Under the pieces are notes generated by a model. The model saw only the letters and a list, made by a program, of their open reading frames with translations. It was not told the DNA's origin and ran no database searches. The position numbers and the translations under genes are program-made. This document shows, piece by piece, positions 35,211 through 44,056 of a stretch of 44,056 nucleotides of DNA (position 1 is its first letter; every line of letters starts with the position of its first letter). Source of the stretch: Nocardia araoensis NBRC 100135 (lineage in GTDB: Bacteria > Actinomycetota > Actinomycetes > Mycobacteriales > Mycobacteriaceae). Where the stretch lies: positions 1 to 44,056 of the forward strand of contig NZ_BAFR01000166.1 in NCBI RefSeq assembly GCF_000308435.1. The letters run 5' to 3'.

Positions 35211-35916
35211 ATGTACGGCATCGGGAAAACCGCGCTAGTCTCCGGAGAGACCAGCCGATGGGGAGGTACGGCCCTGGACACGCTGTGGACATTCATCGTG
35301 CACCGGCGGCACCAGTTGCTGGTCGACTCCTACCTGCACGTCTCGGCCGTGGTGCAATCGGTGCTGCTGGCGACGGCGGTCTCGGTGCTGATCGGAATCC
35401 TGGTCTACCGCAGCCCGTTCGGCCCGTCGATCGCCTCCGCACTGGCGGGCGCGGTGCTCACCGTTCCGTCGTTCGCGCTGCTCGGCCTGCTGATCCCGGT
35501 GCTCGGCCTCGGTGTCGCACCGACGATCACCGCGCTCGTGGTGTACGCGCTGCTGCCGATCATGCGCAACACCATCATCGGACTCGCCTCGGTGGATCCG
35601 GCCGTGACCGACGCGGCCCGCGGCGTCGGGATGAACCGGCTGCGGGTGCTCACCCGGATCGAACTGCCGCTGGCCTGGCCTGCGATTCTGGCCGGTATGC
35701 GGGTGAGCACCCAGCTGATCATGGGAATTCTCGCCCTCGCCGCGTACGCGAAGGGTCCCGGCCTCGGAAATCTGATCTTCTCCGGGCTCGCGCGCCTGGG
35801 CAGCCCGAACGCGGTGCCGCAGGCGCTGGTCGGCACGATCCTCGTCGTCGTACTCGCACTCGTCCTCGACGGGATCTACGTCCTGGTCGGACGGCTCACC
35901 ACCCCGAGGGGAATCC

Positions 35917-35924
<8 letters not shown>
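35211..35924 (+). CDS. Osmoprotectant (glycine betaine/choline-type) ABC transporter permease 1
   Basis: A permease of the OpuC/ProU family with five or six spans. The binding-protein-dependent transport loop is at VDPAVTDAARGVGMNRLRVLTRIELPLAWPAILAGMR (about residues 120-160 of the long form). The start is uncertain. ATG at 35211 has no ribosome site and lies before a TAGTCT -10-like hexamer (35236-35241). A CTG at 35274, in frame, has GGGGAGG (35260-35266) at seven bases and would give a product beginning like other OpuCB proteins. The gene overlaps the ATPase gene by eight bases. First of four coupled genes. Confidence 0.9.
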
Positions 35925-37112
<1,188 letters not shown>

Positions 37113-37116
<4 letters not shown>

Positions 37117-37871
37117 CCACCGCGTCACCCGCCACCCAGCGCAGGGCCGAGCGCATGCGGCTGGTCGTGCAGCCGCTGGTCGTCCTCGTGCTCACCGCGG
37201 GCGTGCTGGTGTGGGCGTTCGCCCGCGACCTCACCGTCACGCAGCAGGCGAGCCTGAACGCGGACAATGTCGCGACCGTCACCTGGCAGCACATGCGGAT
37301 CACCGCGACCGTGGTGCTGATCGTCGTCGCGGTGGCCGTCCCGCTCGGAACCCTGCTCACGCGACCCGGATTCCGCCGCCTCGCACCCGTTTTCGTCGGC
37401 ATCGCGAACATCGGCGCCGCCGCACCCGCCATCGGCCTGATCGTGCTGTTCTACCTGGCCACCCGCACCACCGGCTTCTGGATCGGCGTGGCACCGATCG
37501 CGTTCTATTCGCTGCTTCCGGTGCTGCGCAACACCATCCTGGGCTACGAGCAGGTGGACCGGACGCTCATCGACGCGGGACGTGGTCAGGGCATGTCGGC
37601 CGTGACGGTGTTGCGTCGCATCGAATTCCCGCTCGCGGTGCCCTACATCCTGGCCGGGCTGCGCACTTCGCTGGTGCTCGCCGTCGGCACCGCGACGCTG
37701 TCGTTCCTGGTGAGCGCGGGCGGCCTCGGCATCCTGATCGACACCGGCTACAAGCTGCGCGACAACGTCACCCTGGTGGTCGGCGCGGTGCTCGCGGTGG
37801 CATTGGCCCTGTTGGTGGACTGGCTCGGCGCGCTTGCCGAGGCGTTTCTCGGGCCGAGGGGGCTGCGATGA
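37113..37871 (+). CDS. Osmoprotectant ABC transporter permease 2
   Basis: A 252-residue permease with a first span at residues 19-39, an extracytoplasmic loop, and four or five more spans. The coupling loop YEQVDRTLIDAGRGQGMSAVTVLRRIEFPLAVPYILAGLRTS is the EAA-type motif that contacts the ATPase. It pairs with the first permease as in OpuCB/OpuCD. Starts with an ATGA overlap and ends with another ATGA overlap into the binding-protein gene. Confidence 0.94.
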
Positions 37872-38842
37872 TCCGGGTGTGGCGCGCGCTCGCCCTCGGG
37901 CTGGGCGTGGCGTTGCTGGCCGCCTGCGGCCTGCAATCCGGCAGCGCGGTGCCGCTGCGAGTCGGCCCCGGCAGCATCCGGCCCGTCCCCGAACTGGAGG
38001 GTGTGCACGTCACGGTGGGCTCCAAGGATTTCACGGAGCAGAACATCCTCGGATATCTGATCGAGTTCGCCCTGTCGGCGGCGGGCGCCGAGGTGCGCGA
38101 CCTGACCAACATCCAGGGCTCCAACAGCGTGCGCGACGCCCAACTGCACGGACAGATCGACCTCGCCTACGACTACACCGGCACCGGCTGGATCAACTAT
38201 CTCGGCAACGAGACGCCGGTGCCGGACGAGATCGGCCAGTTCGAGGCGGTGCGCGACGCCGACCTCGCCGCGCACGGCATGCTGTGGACGGCGCTGGCGC
38301 CGATGAACAACACCTACGCGCTGGTGATGAGCGCGCGCACCGCACAGGAGACCGGTGTGCGCACGCTGTCGGACTACGCCAGGCTGGTCGCCGCGGACCC
38401 GGCGGCCGCGGCCATCTGCGTCGGCACCGAATTCAACGTACGCCAGGACGGATTCCCGGGCCTGGCCCGCAAATACGAGATCGACGCGAGCAAGGTGCGC
38501 AAGCAGATCGTGCAGGACGCGGTGGTCTACCAGGCCACCGCGGACGGCAGGCAGTGCCGCTTCGGTTCGGTCGCGGCCACCGACGGACGCATCCCCGCGT
38601 TGAACCTCGTTCTGCTGCAGGATGATCGCGGCTTCTTCCCGAAGTACAACGCGGCGCTGGTGATGCGCCGGGATTTCGCCGAGGCACATCCGCAGGTGGT
38701 CACGATCCTGACGCCGATCTCGCAGCGCCTCACCAACGAGGCCATCACCGAACTCAACCGTCAGGTCGACGTGGACGGACGCGAACCGGCGGAGGTCGCC
38801 AGGGACTGGATGGTCGCACAAGGGTTCGTCACCGCGCGCTGA
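37868..38842 (+). CDS. Osmoprotectant ABC transporter substrate-binding lipoprotein
   Basis: A 324-residue lipoprotein: signal ALALGLGVALLAACG with lipobox L-A-A-C (Cys20). The mature protein is of the OpuAC/ProX type: VTVGSKDFTEQNILGYLIEF, TNIQGSNSVRDAQLHGQIDLAYDYTGTGWINYLG, and a C-terminal half with AVVYQATADGRQCRFGSVAATDGRIPALNLVLLQDD and PISQRLTNEAITELNRQVD. The Tyr-rich DYTGTG segment and the aromatic positions are those that cage quaternary ammonium groups. ATG overlaps the permease stop. Last gene of the importer; a hairpin follows at 38937. Confidence 0.94.
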   Translation: MIRVWRALALGLGVALLAACGLQSGSAVPLRVGPGSIRPVPELEGVHVTVGSKDFTEQNILGYLIEFALSAAGAEVRDLTNIQGSNSVRDAQLHGQIDLAYDYTGTGWINYLGNETPVPDEIGQFEAVRDADLAAHGMLWTALAPMNNTYALVMSARTAQETGVRTLSDYARLVAADPAAAAICVGTEFNVRQDGFPGLARKYEIDASKVRKQIVQDAVVYQATADGRQCRFGSVAATDGRIPALNLVLLQDDRGFFPKYNAALVMRRDFAEAHPQVVTILTPISQRLTNEAITELNRQVDVDGREPAEVARDWMVAQGFVTAR

Positions 38843-38936
38843 TTCCCGTGGTGCGGACAGCGACGGTCGATCTGATGAACGCCGCCCGCCAGTCGGTTCG
38901 ACGACCGCGTCCGCCGGACGGGCGAGCACACCGCCC

Positions 38937-38961
38937 GCGGGGCCCACCGGGTGAGCCCCGC
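38937..38961. terminator. Hairpin between convergent genes
   Basis: GCGGGGC (38937-38943) pairs with GCCCCGC (38955-38961) over an 11-nt loop, between the importer operon and the convergent DinB-like gene. It could end both. Confidence 0.5.
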
Positions 38962-38970
38962 CAGGCAGGC

Positions 38971-39606
38971 TCAGCGCGGATCACGCCCCAGGTAACGAAG
39001 CAGTTCCGCGAGCGCGCCGCCGGCCGGACCGTCGATGATCGGGGCGAAGGCCCCCCACTGGCGCAGCGGTTCGATGATCTCGGCCGTCTCGCCGCTGCCG
39101 GGCGCCGGATGACCGGCCCGGGCCGCGGTGAGCAAGTGAGCGGCGAGTTCGTCGGTCAACGGCGACGGCTGGCCGGTCGCGATCGCGATATCCCAGGCGT
39201 GGACCGCGGCATCCAGCGCGCACATGACCGCGGCGACCGGGGTGGTGAGCGCGCCGTGAGGCAGCGGTGTCGGCACGGTCTCGGTGGCGTCATCGACCGT
39301 GGTCCAGGCGAAGGCGGTACGCTCGACCGCCACACGAACCAAGTCCGCCGGAGTGCCGTCGATCTCACCGGAGGGCGCGAACGGGTTGTAGGCCGGACCA
39401 TCGCCGATGCCGAGCGACTCGGCGTACGCCAGCTGGTCACCGGCGGCGTGCTGCACCACCTGCGTCACATCCCATTCCGAGCACGGGGTGGACAGGTGCC
39501 ACTGATCCGCTCCTACACCGGCCACGACGCTCTCCAGCGCGCGATGGGAATCGGCGAGCACGTCCCGCCAAACGGGGAGCAGAGTCGCGGTGGCGGTGGC
39601 GTTCAT
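38971..39606 (-). CDS. TIGR03086-family metal-binding, DinB/mycothiol-dependent-enzyme-like protein
   Basis: A 211-residue four-helix protein of the DinB-like superfamily, subgroup TIGR03086, related to mycothiol-dependent maleylpyruvate isomerase. STPCSEWDVTQVVQH contains the first metal-ligand histidine and CALDAAVHAWDIAIATGQ the DxxxHxWD motif with the others. Mycothiol itself is made in this organism (mshB at 23115). ATG at 39606 follows the frame of the family. It is divergent from the WYL regulator with only 89 bp between starts, so that regulator probably controls it. Substrate unknown. Confidence 0.88.
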   Translation of the reverse strand: MNATATATLLPVWRDVLADSHRALESVVAGVGADQWHLSTPCSEWDVTQVVQHAAGDQLAYAESLGIGDGPAYNPFAPSGEIDGTPADLVRVAVERTAFAWTTVDDATETVPTPLPHGALTTPVAAVMCALDAAVHAWDIAIATGQPSPLTDELAAHLLTAARAGHPAPGSGETAEIIEPLRQWGAFAPIIDGPAGGALAELLRYLGRDPR

Positions 39607-39634
39607 GTTCGGAGCCTTTCGGTCGTTCTCGCTG

Positions 39635-39663
39635 ATGACACCAGCCTATTCGGCCATTAGGCT
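39635..39663 (+). promoter_or_regulatory. WYL-gene promoter with overlapping dyad AGCCTA-N9-TAGGCT
   Basis: -35 ATGACA (39635-39640), 17-bp spacer, -10 TAGGCT (39658-39663). The -10 forms one arm of the inverted repeat AGCCTA (39643-39648)-N9-TAGGCT, whose other arm reads TAGGCT on the minus strand and may be the -10 of the divergent gene. A protein bound to the dyad would cover both promoters. Confidence 0.5.
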
Positions 39664-39695
39664 ACTTTCGTTCCTAATAACCGAGGAGGGTGAAA

Positions 39696-40667
39696 GTGGC
39701 GTCGACCACACCGCGGCTACTGCGGTTGCTCGCGCTGCTCCAGGATCGGGCGTACACCGGCCGGGAGCTCGCCGAGCGCCTCGACGTCACCGATCGCACG
39801 CTGCGGCAGGACATTCAGCGGCTGCGCGAGTTGGGTTACCCGGTGCACGCCGGACGCGGCGCGATCGGCGGTTACCGGCTCGGCCGCGGCGCGACCATGC
39901 CGCCCCTGCTGCTGGACGACGACGAAGCGGTGGCCGTCGCGGTCGCCGTCGGACTCGCCGAGGACGGCTCCACCGGCATCGCGGACATCGCCGAGCACGT
40001 CACGAAGGCATTGGGCAAACTGGACCAGATCCTGCCGAAACGGTTGCAGCGCAAGGTGTCCGCGCTGCGTGACGCGACGGCCATCGGCCCGGCCACGACG
40101 GGATCGCGCGAGCCGGACGCACCGGTTCCCGCCGCCGTGCTCACCACCCTGGCCGGCGCCATTCGCGACGGCGCGACCGTCCGGATCGCCGAGGCCGGGG
40201 CCGTATCCTCGGTCGAGATCGAGCCGTACCGGCTGATCAACTGGCAGCGCCGCTGGTACCTGGTCGCCTACAGCCTGGAAGGCCACTCCTGGCGGGCGAT
40301 CCCGGTCGCCCGCGTGCTGCGCGCGGAGACGAGTTCGCGCCGTTTCGCCGCGCGTTCGCTTCCCGACGACGACTTGGTCGCCTTCGTCATGCGCCACGTC
40401 GCCACCACGGGATGGCGGGTGCAGGCCCGGGTGACGGTGCTCGCGCCCGCCGAAACCGTCATCGCGAGGATCAATCCCGCGGTCGGCGTGGTCGAGCCGG
40501 TGGATGCGGACACCTGCCTGCTGTACACGGGCGCGGACGCGCTGGAGACGATCGCCGTCTACCTGTCCATGCTGATGATGGACTTTCGCGTCCACGGCCC
40601 GCCGGAACTGGTCGCCCACATCCGCACGCTGGGCCGCCGATACACCGAGGCGGTCGCCGACGCTTGA
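39696..40667 (+). CDS. WYL domain-containing transcriptional regulator (HTH_11 type)
   Basis: A 323-residue regulator. Residues 5-60 are a DeoR/HTH_11-like winged helix (PRLLRLLALLQDRAYTGRELAERLDVTDRTLRQDIQRLRELGYPV, with GGYRLG as the wing). The middle holds the WYL domain: VEIEPYRLINWQRRWYLVAYSLEGHSWRAIPVARVL, with WYL itself visible in RRWYLVAY. The C-terminus is the WCX region. GTG at 39696 is chosen because GGAGGG lies five bases before it; the GTG at 39690 directly abuts that site and is too close. WYL proteins bind ligands or nucleic acid and often control a divergent neighbour, here the TIGR03086 gene. Confidence 0.92.
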   Translation: MASTTPRLLRLLALLQDRAYTGRELAERLDVTDRTLRQDIQRLRELGYPVHAGRGAIGGYRLGRGATMPPLLLDDDEAVAVAVAVGLAEDGSTGIADIAEHVTKALGKLDQILPKRLQRKVSALRDATAIGPATTGSREPDAPVPAAVLTTLAGAIRDGATVRIAEAGAVSSVEIEPYRLINWQRRWYLVAYSLEGHSWRAIPVARVLRAETSSRRFAARSLPDDDLVAFVMRHVATTGWRVQARVTVLAPAETVIARINPAVGVVEPVDADTCLLYTGADALETIAVYLSMLMMDFRVHGPPELVAHIRTLGRRYTEAVADA

Positions 40668-40693
40668 AACCGACCTCCGTCAGCTGCCTGCCG

Positions 40694-40716
40694 CGCGACA
40701 CCCGGCTCGTGTCGCG
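40694..40716. terminator. Hairpin between convergent WYL and MFS genes
   Basis: CGCGACAC (40694-40701) pairs with GTGTCGCG (40709-40716) over a 7-nt loop, 27 bases after the WYL stop and 24 before the MFS stop. Likely bidirectional. Confidence 0.55.
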
Positions 40717-40739
40717 GACGACGCGGCCGAGAACTCGGG

Positions 40740-42197
40740 TCAGGAATGCCCGGTGGTGGTCGCCGCGTCGGCGGTCTTCCGCATGGGGATCAAGGCGGTC
40801 AGGCCGATCGCGACCAGCGCCGCCGCCATCGCGATGAGGAAGGTGGTGTGGAAACCGTCGCGGGAGGGCAACAGGTGCGGGCCGAGCCGCATGGTCATGT
40901 GCGCCAGCACCACGCTCATCACCGCCGCCGAGGTCGAGGTGCCGACCGAGCGCATCAGCGAGTTGAGGCCGTTGGCCGCGGCGGTCTCGGTGATCGGCAC
41001 CGCGCCCATGATCAGCGCGGGCATCGCCGCGTACGCCAGGCCGACGCCGCCCGCGACGATCACCGAGGCGAGCATGATCTCCCAGACGCTGTTCATCAGC
41101 ACCACCGCACACAGGTAACCGACCGCGATCACCGCGGATCCGAGCGCGAGGGTGACCTTCGGCCCGCGCTCGGCCGACAGCCGGGCCGACACCGGTGACA
41201 GCAGCATCATCACGAAGCCGGTCGGCGCCAGCGCCAACCCGGCGGTGACCATGGACAGCCCGAAGCCGTATCCGGTCTGCTCCGGCGCCATCAACAGCTG
41301 CGGGAAGGTCAGCGACATGCCGTAGAGCGCGAATCCGACGGCGATCGAGGCCGCGTTGGTGAACAGCACCCTCGGCCTGGCCGAAACGCGCAGGTCCACC
41401 AGCGGCGAACGCTGCCGCAATTCGAACGCGCCCCAGCCGAGAAACACCACCAGCGACACGGCGAACAGGGTCAGGATCGGGGCGCTGGCCCAGCCCCAAT
41501 CCGCGCCTTTCGTGATCGCGATGAGCAGCGCGAGCAGCGCCGCCGACAACCCGATGGCGCCGCCGAAGTCGAAACGGGCCGGCGTGCGCACCGGCGACTC
41601 CGCCACGAACAGGAAGACCAGGGCGGCGCACACGACGCCGAGCGCGGCGGAGGTCCAGAACAGCATGTGCCAGTCGGCGTTCTGCGCGATGGCCGCCGCG
41701 ACCGGCAGGCCGACCGCGCCGCCGACGCCGAGTGTGGCGCTCATGATCGCCATCGCTGAACCCACCCGCTCGGCGGGCAATTCGTCGCGCATGATGCTGA
41801 TGCCCAGCGGAATGGCGCCGACGGCCGCGCCTTGCAGCGAGCGCCCGACGATTTCGGGCACCAGGCTGGAGAACGACGCGCAGACCACCGAACCCGCGAC
41901 CAGCAGAAGCAGATTCGCGAGCAAGATCCGCCGTTTGCCGAACATGTCGCCCAGCCTGCCGCTGATGGGGGTCGCCACCGCGCCGGCCAGCAGCGTGGCC
42001 GTCACCACCCAGGAGGCGTTGGATGCGGAGGTGTGCAACAGCGTGGGCAGCGACGGGATGATCGGGATGACCAGCGTCTGCATGAGCGAGACCACGACAC
42101 CGACCATGCCGAGCGTGGCGATGAGCAGTGCCGACGAGGGACGGCGCCGGTCGCCGGAATCAGTGACGCTCGAGGACGCGTCGGCAGCTACAGTCAC
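40740..42197 (-). CDS. MFS drug transporter, DHA2 (EmrB/QacA-like) family
   Basis: A 485-residue protein with 14 predicted spans, the DHA2 pattern of proton-driven multidrug exporters. The first span is SALLIATLGMVGVVVSLMQTLVIPIIP, motif A is in GRLGDMFGKRRIL, and motif C-like GVGGAVGLPVAAAI follows. Longer starts at 42212 (ATG) and 42260 exist. I choose GTG at 42197, because TTGTGC-N17-TACCGT lies just upstream with six bases to this codon, indicating a leaderless mRNA. It is divergent from a MarR gene, the usual pairing of a pump and its repressor. Substrates are unknown. Confidence 0.9.
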   Translation of the reverse strand: MTVAADASSSVTDSGDRRRPSSALLIATLGMVGVVVSLMQTLVIPIIPSLPTLLHTSASNASWVVTATLLAGAVATPISGRLGDMFGKRRILLANLLLLVAGSVVCASFSSLVPEIVGRSLQGAAVGAIPLGISIMRDELPAERVGSAMAIMSATLGVGGAVGLPVAAAIAQNADWHMLFWTSAALGVVCAALVFLFVAESPVRTPARFDFGGAIGLSAALLALLIAITKGADWGWASAPILTLFAVSLVVFLGWGAFELRQRSPLVDLRVSARPRVLFTNAASIAVGFALYGMSLTFPQLLMAPEQTGYGFGLSMVTAGLALAPTGFVMMLLSPVSARLSAERGPKVTLALGSAVIAVGYLCAVVLMNSVWEIMLASVIVAGGVGLAYAAMPALIMGAVPITETAAANGLNSLMRSVGTSTSAAVMSVVLAHMTMRLGPHLLPSRDGFHTTFLIAMAAALVAIGLTALIPMRKTADAATTTGHS

Positions 42198-42199
42198 AT

Positions 42200-42230
42200 G
42201 TGCACGGTACATATGGTGTGTATGCTGCAC
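42200..42230. promoter_or_regulatory. MarR operator candidate and divergent promoters
   Basis: Imperfect dyad with 12-nt arms (42200-42211 and 42219-42230, nine of twelve pairing; GTGCA...TGCAC at the ends, TACA/TGTA inside). It overlaps the MFS promoter (minus-strand -35 TTGTGC and -10 TACCGT, 17-bp spacer) and a plus-strand TATGCT (42221-42226) that may serve the MarR gene. This placement suits autorepression and pump repression by one MarR dimer. Confidence 0.5.
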
Positions 42231-42268
42231 AATTTGGCGCGGACGTGATTCGCGCGACATAGTGAGCT

Positions 42269-42751
42269 ATGTCCGATTCCGGTCCCGGCGACAACGTGGC
42301 GCTATACCGCCTCGTCTTCGAACTGTCGCTACTGTCCAGGCACTTCCCCGCCGCAGTGCTCCGGCGTCCCGGCTTCCAGCTCGACCGCTCGGCATTCTTG
42401 ATCCTGACCAGGCTGGAACTGGACCATCCGCTGAGCCTGCGTGAGCTGTCCGAAGCGTTCCAATTGGACATTTCGACGATCAACCGGCAGGTCGGGGCCA
42501 TGCGCAAACAAGGTTTGGTCGACCGGGTGCCCGACCCGGACGGAGGCATCGCCCGCAAGATCCGCGCCAGCGCCAAAGGATTGGAGTTGCTGGCGGCCGA
42601 CCGCAAGCAGAGCCGCCAGGGTATCGGCGCGGTGGTAGCCGAGTGGACCGAGGCCGACATCGATCAGTTCAGCAGGTTCATCGCGCGTTTCAACCAGTCG
42701 GTCGAGGACAAAGAAGACAACCCCTGGCCGCGTCCGGAGGGGCTGGAGTGA
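42269..42751 (+). CDS. MarR family transcriptional regulator
   Basis: A 160-residue winged-helix repressor. The DNA-binding part is RSAFLILTRLELDHPLSLRELSEAFQLDISTINRQVGAMRKQGLVDRVPDPDGGIARKIRASAKG, where DISTINRQVGAMRKQGL is the recognition helix and DPDGGIARK the wing. Helices at both ends would form the dimer. ATG at 42269; only a weak GTGAG lies before it. Divergent from the DHA2 pump; most likely a drug-responsive repressor of it. Confidence 0.92.
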   Translation: MSDSGPGDNVALYRLVFELSLLSRHFPAAVLRRPGFQLDRSAFLILTRLELDHPLSLRELSEAFQLDISTINRQVGAMRKQGLVDRVPDPDGGIARKIRASAKGLELLAADRKQSRQGIGAVVAEWTEADIDQFSRFIARFNQSVEDKEDNPWPRPEGLE

Positions 42752-42797
42752 AACACGATCGACCGGGCTTGCCCGCCGCGATCAACCGGCGAGCCGC

Positions 42798-42858
42798 GCG
42801 CAGGCGCTGGTAGCCGATCCGCCTGCGCGGCGGCCGAGCCAACCCCGGCTCGGCCGCC
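42798..42858. terminator. Tandem hairpins after the MarR gene
   Basis: Hairpin 1: GCGCAGGCG (42798-42806) with 42820-42828. Hairpin 2: GGCGGCCGAGCC (42829-42840) with 42847-42858, a perfect 12-bp stem with a 6-nt loop. They start 46 bases after the MarR stop and could also end transcription from the convergent reductase gene. Confidence 0.6.
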
Positions 42859-43008
42859 ACCGGCACTGTCATACGCCAGCAGACCCTGTGCCACTACACC
42901 CGCGACATGCGCGGCGCGACGTCGAGGTGCCTGTGATCGATGACTTCGGTTTCCGACGCATCCATCGCCCGATCCCTCGATTACGAACCGCTCCGCCCGA
43001 ACGCGGGA

Positions 43009-43596
43009 TCATCGAGCGACATAAGGATGTTCGGCACGAGCCGACCGCAGCGCGCGGCCCCACCAGACCAACTGGCCGAGCAGTTGATCGGCTGCCGCCA
43101 CCGGCATTTCCGGATCCGTCGGCTGCCCCGCGGCATCGAACCGCGAGCCCGCGTCGTGGAAGCTCACCGTGTCGCGCACGGTGACCGCGTGCAGCTCGGC
43201 GAACACCTGCCTGAGGTGCTCCACCGCGCGCAGGCCGCCGGAGATGCCACCGTAGGAGACGAATCCCACCGGCTTGGCCCGCCATTCGGTGTAATGCCAA
43301 TCGATGGCGTTCTTGACCGACGCCGGATAGCTGTGGTTGTACTCGGGTGTCACCACGACGAACCCGTCCGCCGCGGCCAGTCGGGGACCGACCGCTGCCA
43401 GCGCCCGCGCCGCCTCGGGTTCGGGTTGGTGGGAAAGCCGTTCCGGCAGGGGCGTTTCGGCCAGGTCGACGACGTCTACGTTGACGTCGTCGCGCCGCTC
43501 GGCATGGGCGGTGAACCACTTGGCGACGGTCGGGCCGAAGCGGCCCGCACGAGTGCTTCCGACGATCACGGCGAGCTGGATCGGGTGGTCGGACAT
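43009..43596 (-). CDS. NADPH-dependent FMN reductase family protein
   Basis: A 195-residue flavodoxin-fold reductase. GSTRAGRFGP near residue 12 binds the FMN phosphate, DLAETPLPERL and TPEYNHSYPASVKNAIDW are the family's signature around residues 80-97, and YGGISGGLRAVEHLRQVFAELHA follows. Relatives reduce quinones, azo dyes or chromate with NAD(P)H. The ATG at 43596 has GAAGGGAA about nine bases upstream and begins the family-like part; longer frames do not. It stands alone between the roadblock gene and the hairpins. Confidence 0.93.
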   Translation of the reverse strand: MSDHPIQLAVIVGSTRAGRFGPTVAKWFTAHAERRDDVNVDVVDLAETPLPERLSHQPEPEAARALAAVGPRLAAADGFVVVTPEYNHSYPASVKNAIDWHYTEWRAKPVGFVSYGGISGGLRAVEHLRQVFAELHAVTVRDTVSFHDAGSRFDAAGQPTDPEMPVAAADQLLGQLVWWGRALRSARAEHPYVAR

Positions 43597-43679
43597 GACG
43601 GATTCCCTTCGACGCGTTCGATGTCCAGAACAGCGTCGAACCTGAACAATGGTTCGGGTCAAATCGGCGTGGTCGCCGA

Positions 43680-44051
43680 TCAGACCTCCAGATCCTCTTC
43701 GATCCCCTTCAGGCGGTGGCGGGCCAGCGCCAGATTCGCCCGGCCCCGGTCCAGGGCGAGGTAGAGGAACAGGCCCTTGGACTTGCGGCCGGTCATCGGC
43801 CGGATGATGTGGTACTGCCCGGACAGCGTGATGAGGATGTCCTCGATCTCGTCGTTGAGGCCCAGCTGGTCCATGGTGCGCATCTTGGCGCGCACCACCT
43901 CGGTGTTGCCCGCGCCCGCGACCTGGAGGTCCAGGGACTTGGAGCTGCCGAGCATGCCCAGCGCCATGCCGCTGTTGTAGTCGACCACGGCGGCGCCGAT
44001 CGCGCCGTCGATCACCATCATGTCTTTGAGCGCCAGATCCATATTGGACAT
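43680..44051 (-). CDS. Roadblock/LC7 domain protein
   Basis: A 123-residue protein of the roadblock/LC7 superfamily: LKDMMVIDGAIGAAVVDYNSGMALGML forms the first helix-strand, then DLQVAGAGNTEVVRAKMRTMDQLG and IEDILITLSGQYHIIRPM, RKSKGLFLYLALDRGRANLALARHRL. Small proteins of this fold regulate GTPases of the MglB type and, in actinobacteria, occur in operons with other signalling genes. The ATG at 44051 is close to the window edge, so its upstream partner genes cannot be seen. Confidence 0.88.
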   Translation of the reverse strand: MSNMDLALKDMMVIDGAIGAAVVDYNSGMALGMLGSSKSLDLQVAGAGNTEVVRAKMRTMDQLGLNDEIEDILITLSGQYHIIRPMTGRKSKGLFLYLALDRGRANLALARHRLKGIEEDLEV

Positions 44052-44056
44052 ATGTA

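Noticed and set aside
42860..43008. Small gene between the MarR terminator and the FMN reductase
   Set aside because: Short frames on both strands have no ribosome site, and several overlap the hairpins or the reductase.

Overview
This is high-GC actinobacterial DNA, almost certainly from Nocardia or a close mycolic-acid-containing relative. It carries marker pathways of that group: FO synthase for coenzyme F420 (fbiC), the mycothiol deacetylase (mshB), the PIM mannosyltransferase pimE with the lipoprotein lpqW, and the succinylase lysine/mDAP genes dapC, dapD and dapE. From memory of Mycobacterium tuberculosis, the backbone order (LOG, dapE, dapD, fadD36, pruA, dapC, fdxC, fbiC, an Rv1171-like gene, mshB, lpqW, typA, phhB, pimE, an Rv1157c-like gene) is the Rv1157c-Rv1205 segment in reverse. 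Accessory genes are inserted between the conserved ones.

Layout. 1-6.8 kb: two overlapping LOG-family genes, the divergent dapE/dapD pair, a leaderless toxin-antitoxin-like pair, an F420/FMN split-barrel oxidoreductase with a frameshifted C-terminus, and fadD36. 6.8-10.2 kb: an accessory cassette of two MpaB-type oxygenase paralogues (DUF2236), a secreted beta-lactamase-like protein and a TetR regulator. Both oxygenase promoters carry the same dyad, TGAGAA-N15-TTCTCA. 10.2-16.4 kb: pruA, dapC, fdxC and fbiC, all on the minus strand. 16.4-22.9 kb: a possible secreted micropeptide, a PH-domain membrane pair, a KimA-like APC transporter, then an asparagine permease, an unannotated 52-residue protein and an Rv1171-like membrane protein in one minus-strand run. 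23.1-30.6 kb: lpqW-mshB (overlapping), an 869-bp AT-richer spacer, typA, a 58-residue Lys/Cys-rich protein, phhB and pimE.

30.8-35.1 kb is a run of exported or envelope proteins: an Rv1157c-like secreted protein, a protein with 25 uninterrupted Ser-x-x triplets, a Tat-exported DUF1906 glycosidase-like protein (Rv2525c type), an internally duplicated protein of unknown function and a membrane-anchored CHAP protein. 35.2-38.8 kb is a complete four-gene OpuC/ProU osmoprotectant ABC importer with translationally coupled genes. 38.9-44.05 kb holds a mycothiol-dependent-enzyme-like DinB protein divergent from a WYL regulator, a DHA2 MFS pump divergent from its likely MarR repressor, an NADPH-FMN reductase and a roadblock/LC7 protein.

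Many genes have a TANNNT -10 hexamer 5-8 nt before the start codon and no Shine-Dalgarno, so they look leaderless; this settles several start choices (for example dapE at the second GTG). No rRNA, tRNA, insertion sequence, prophage or CRISPR array was seen. The least explained items are the paired MpaB cassette with its shared operator-like dyad and the Ser-x-x triplet protein.
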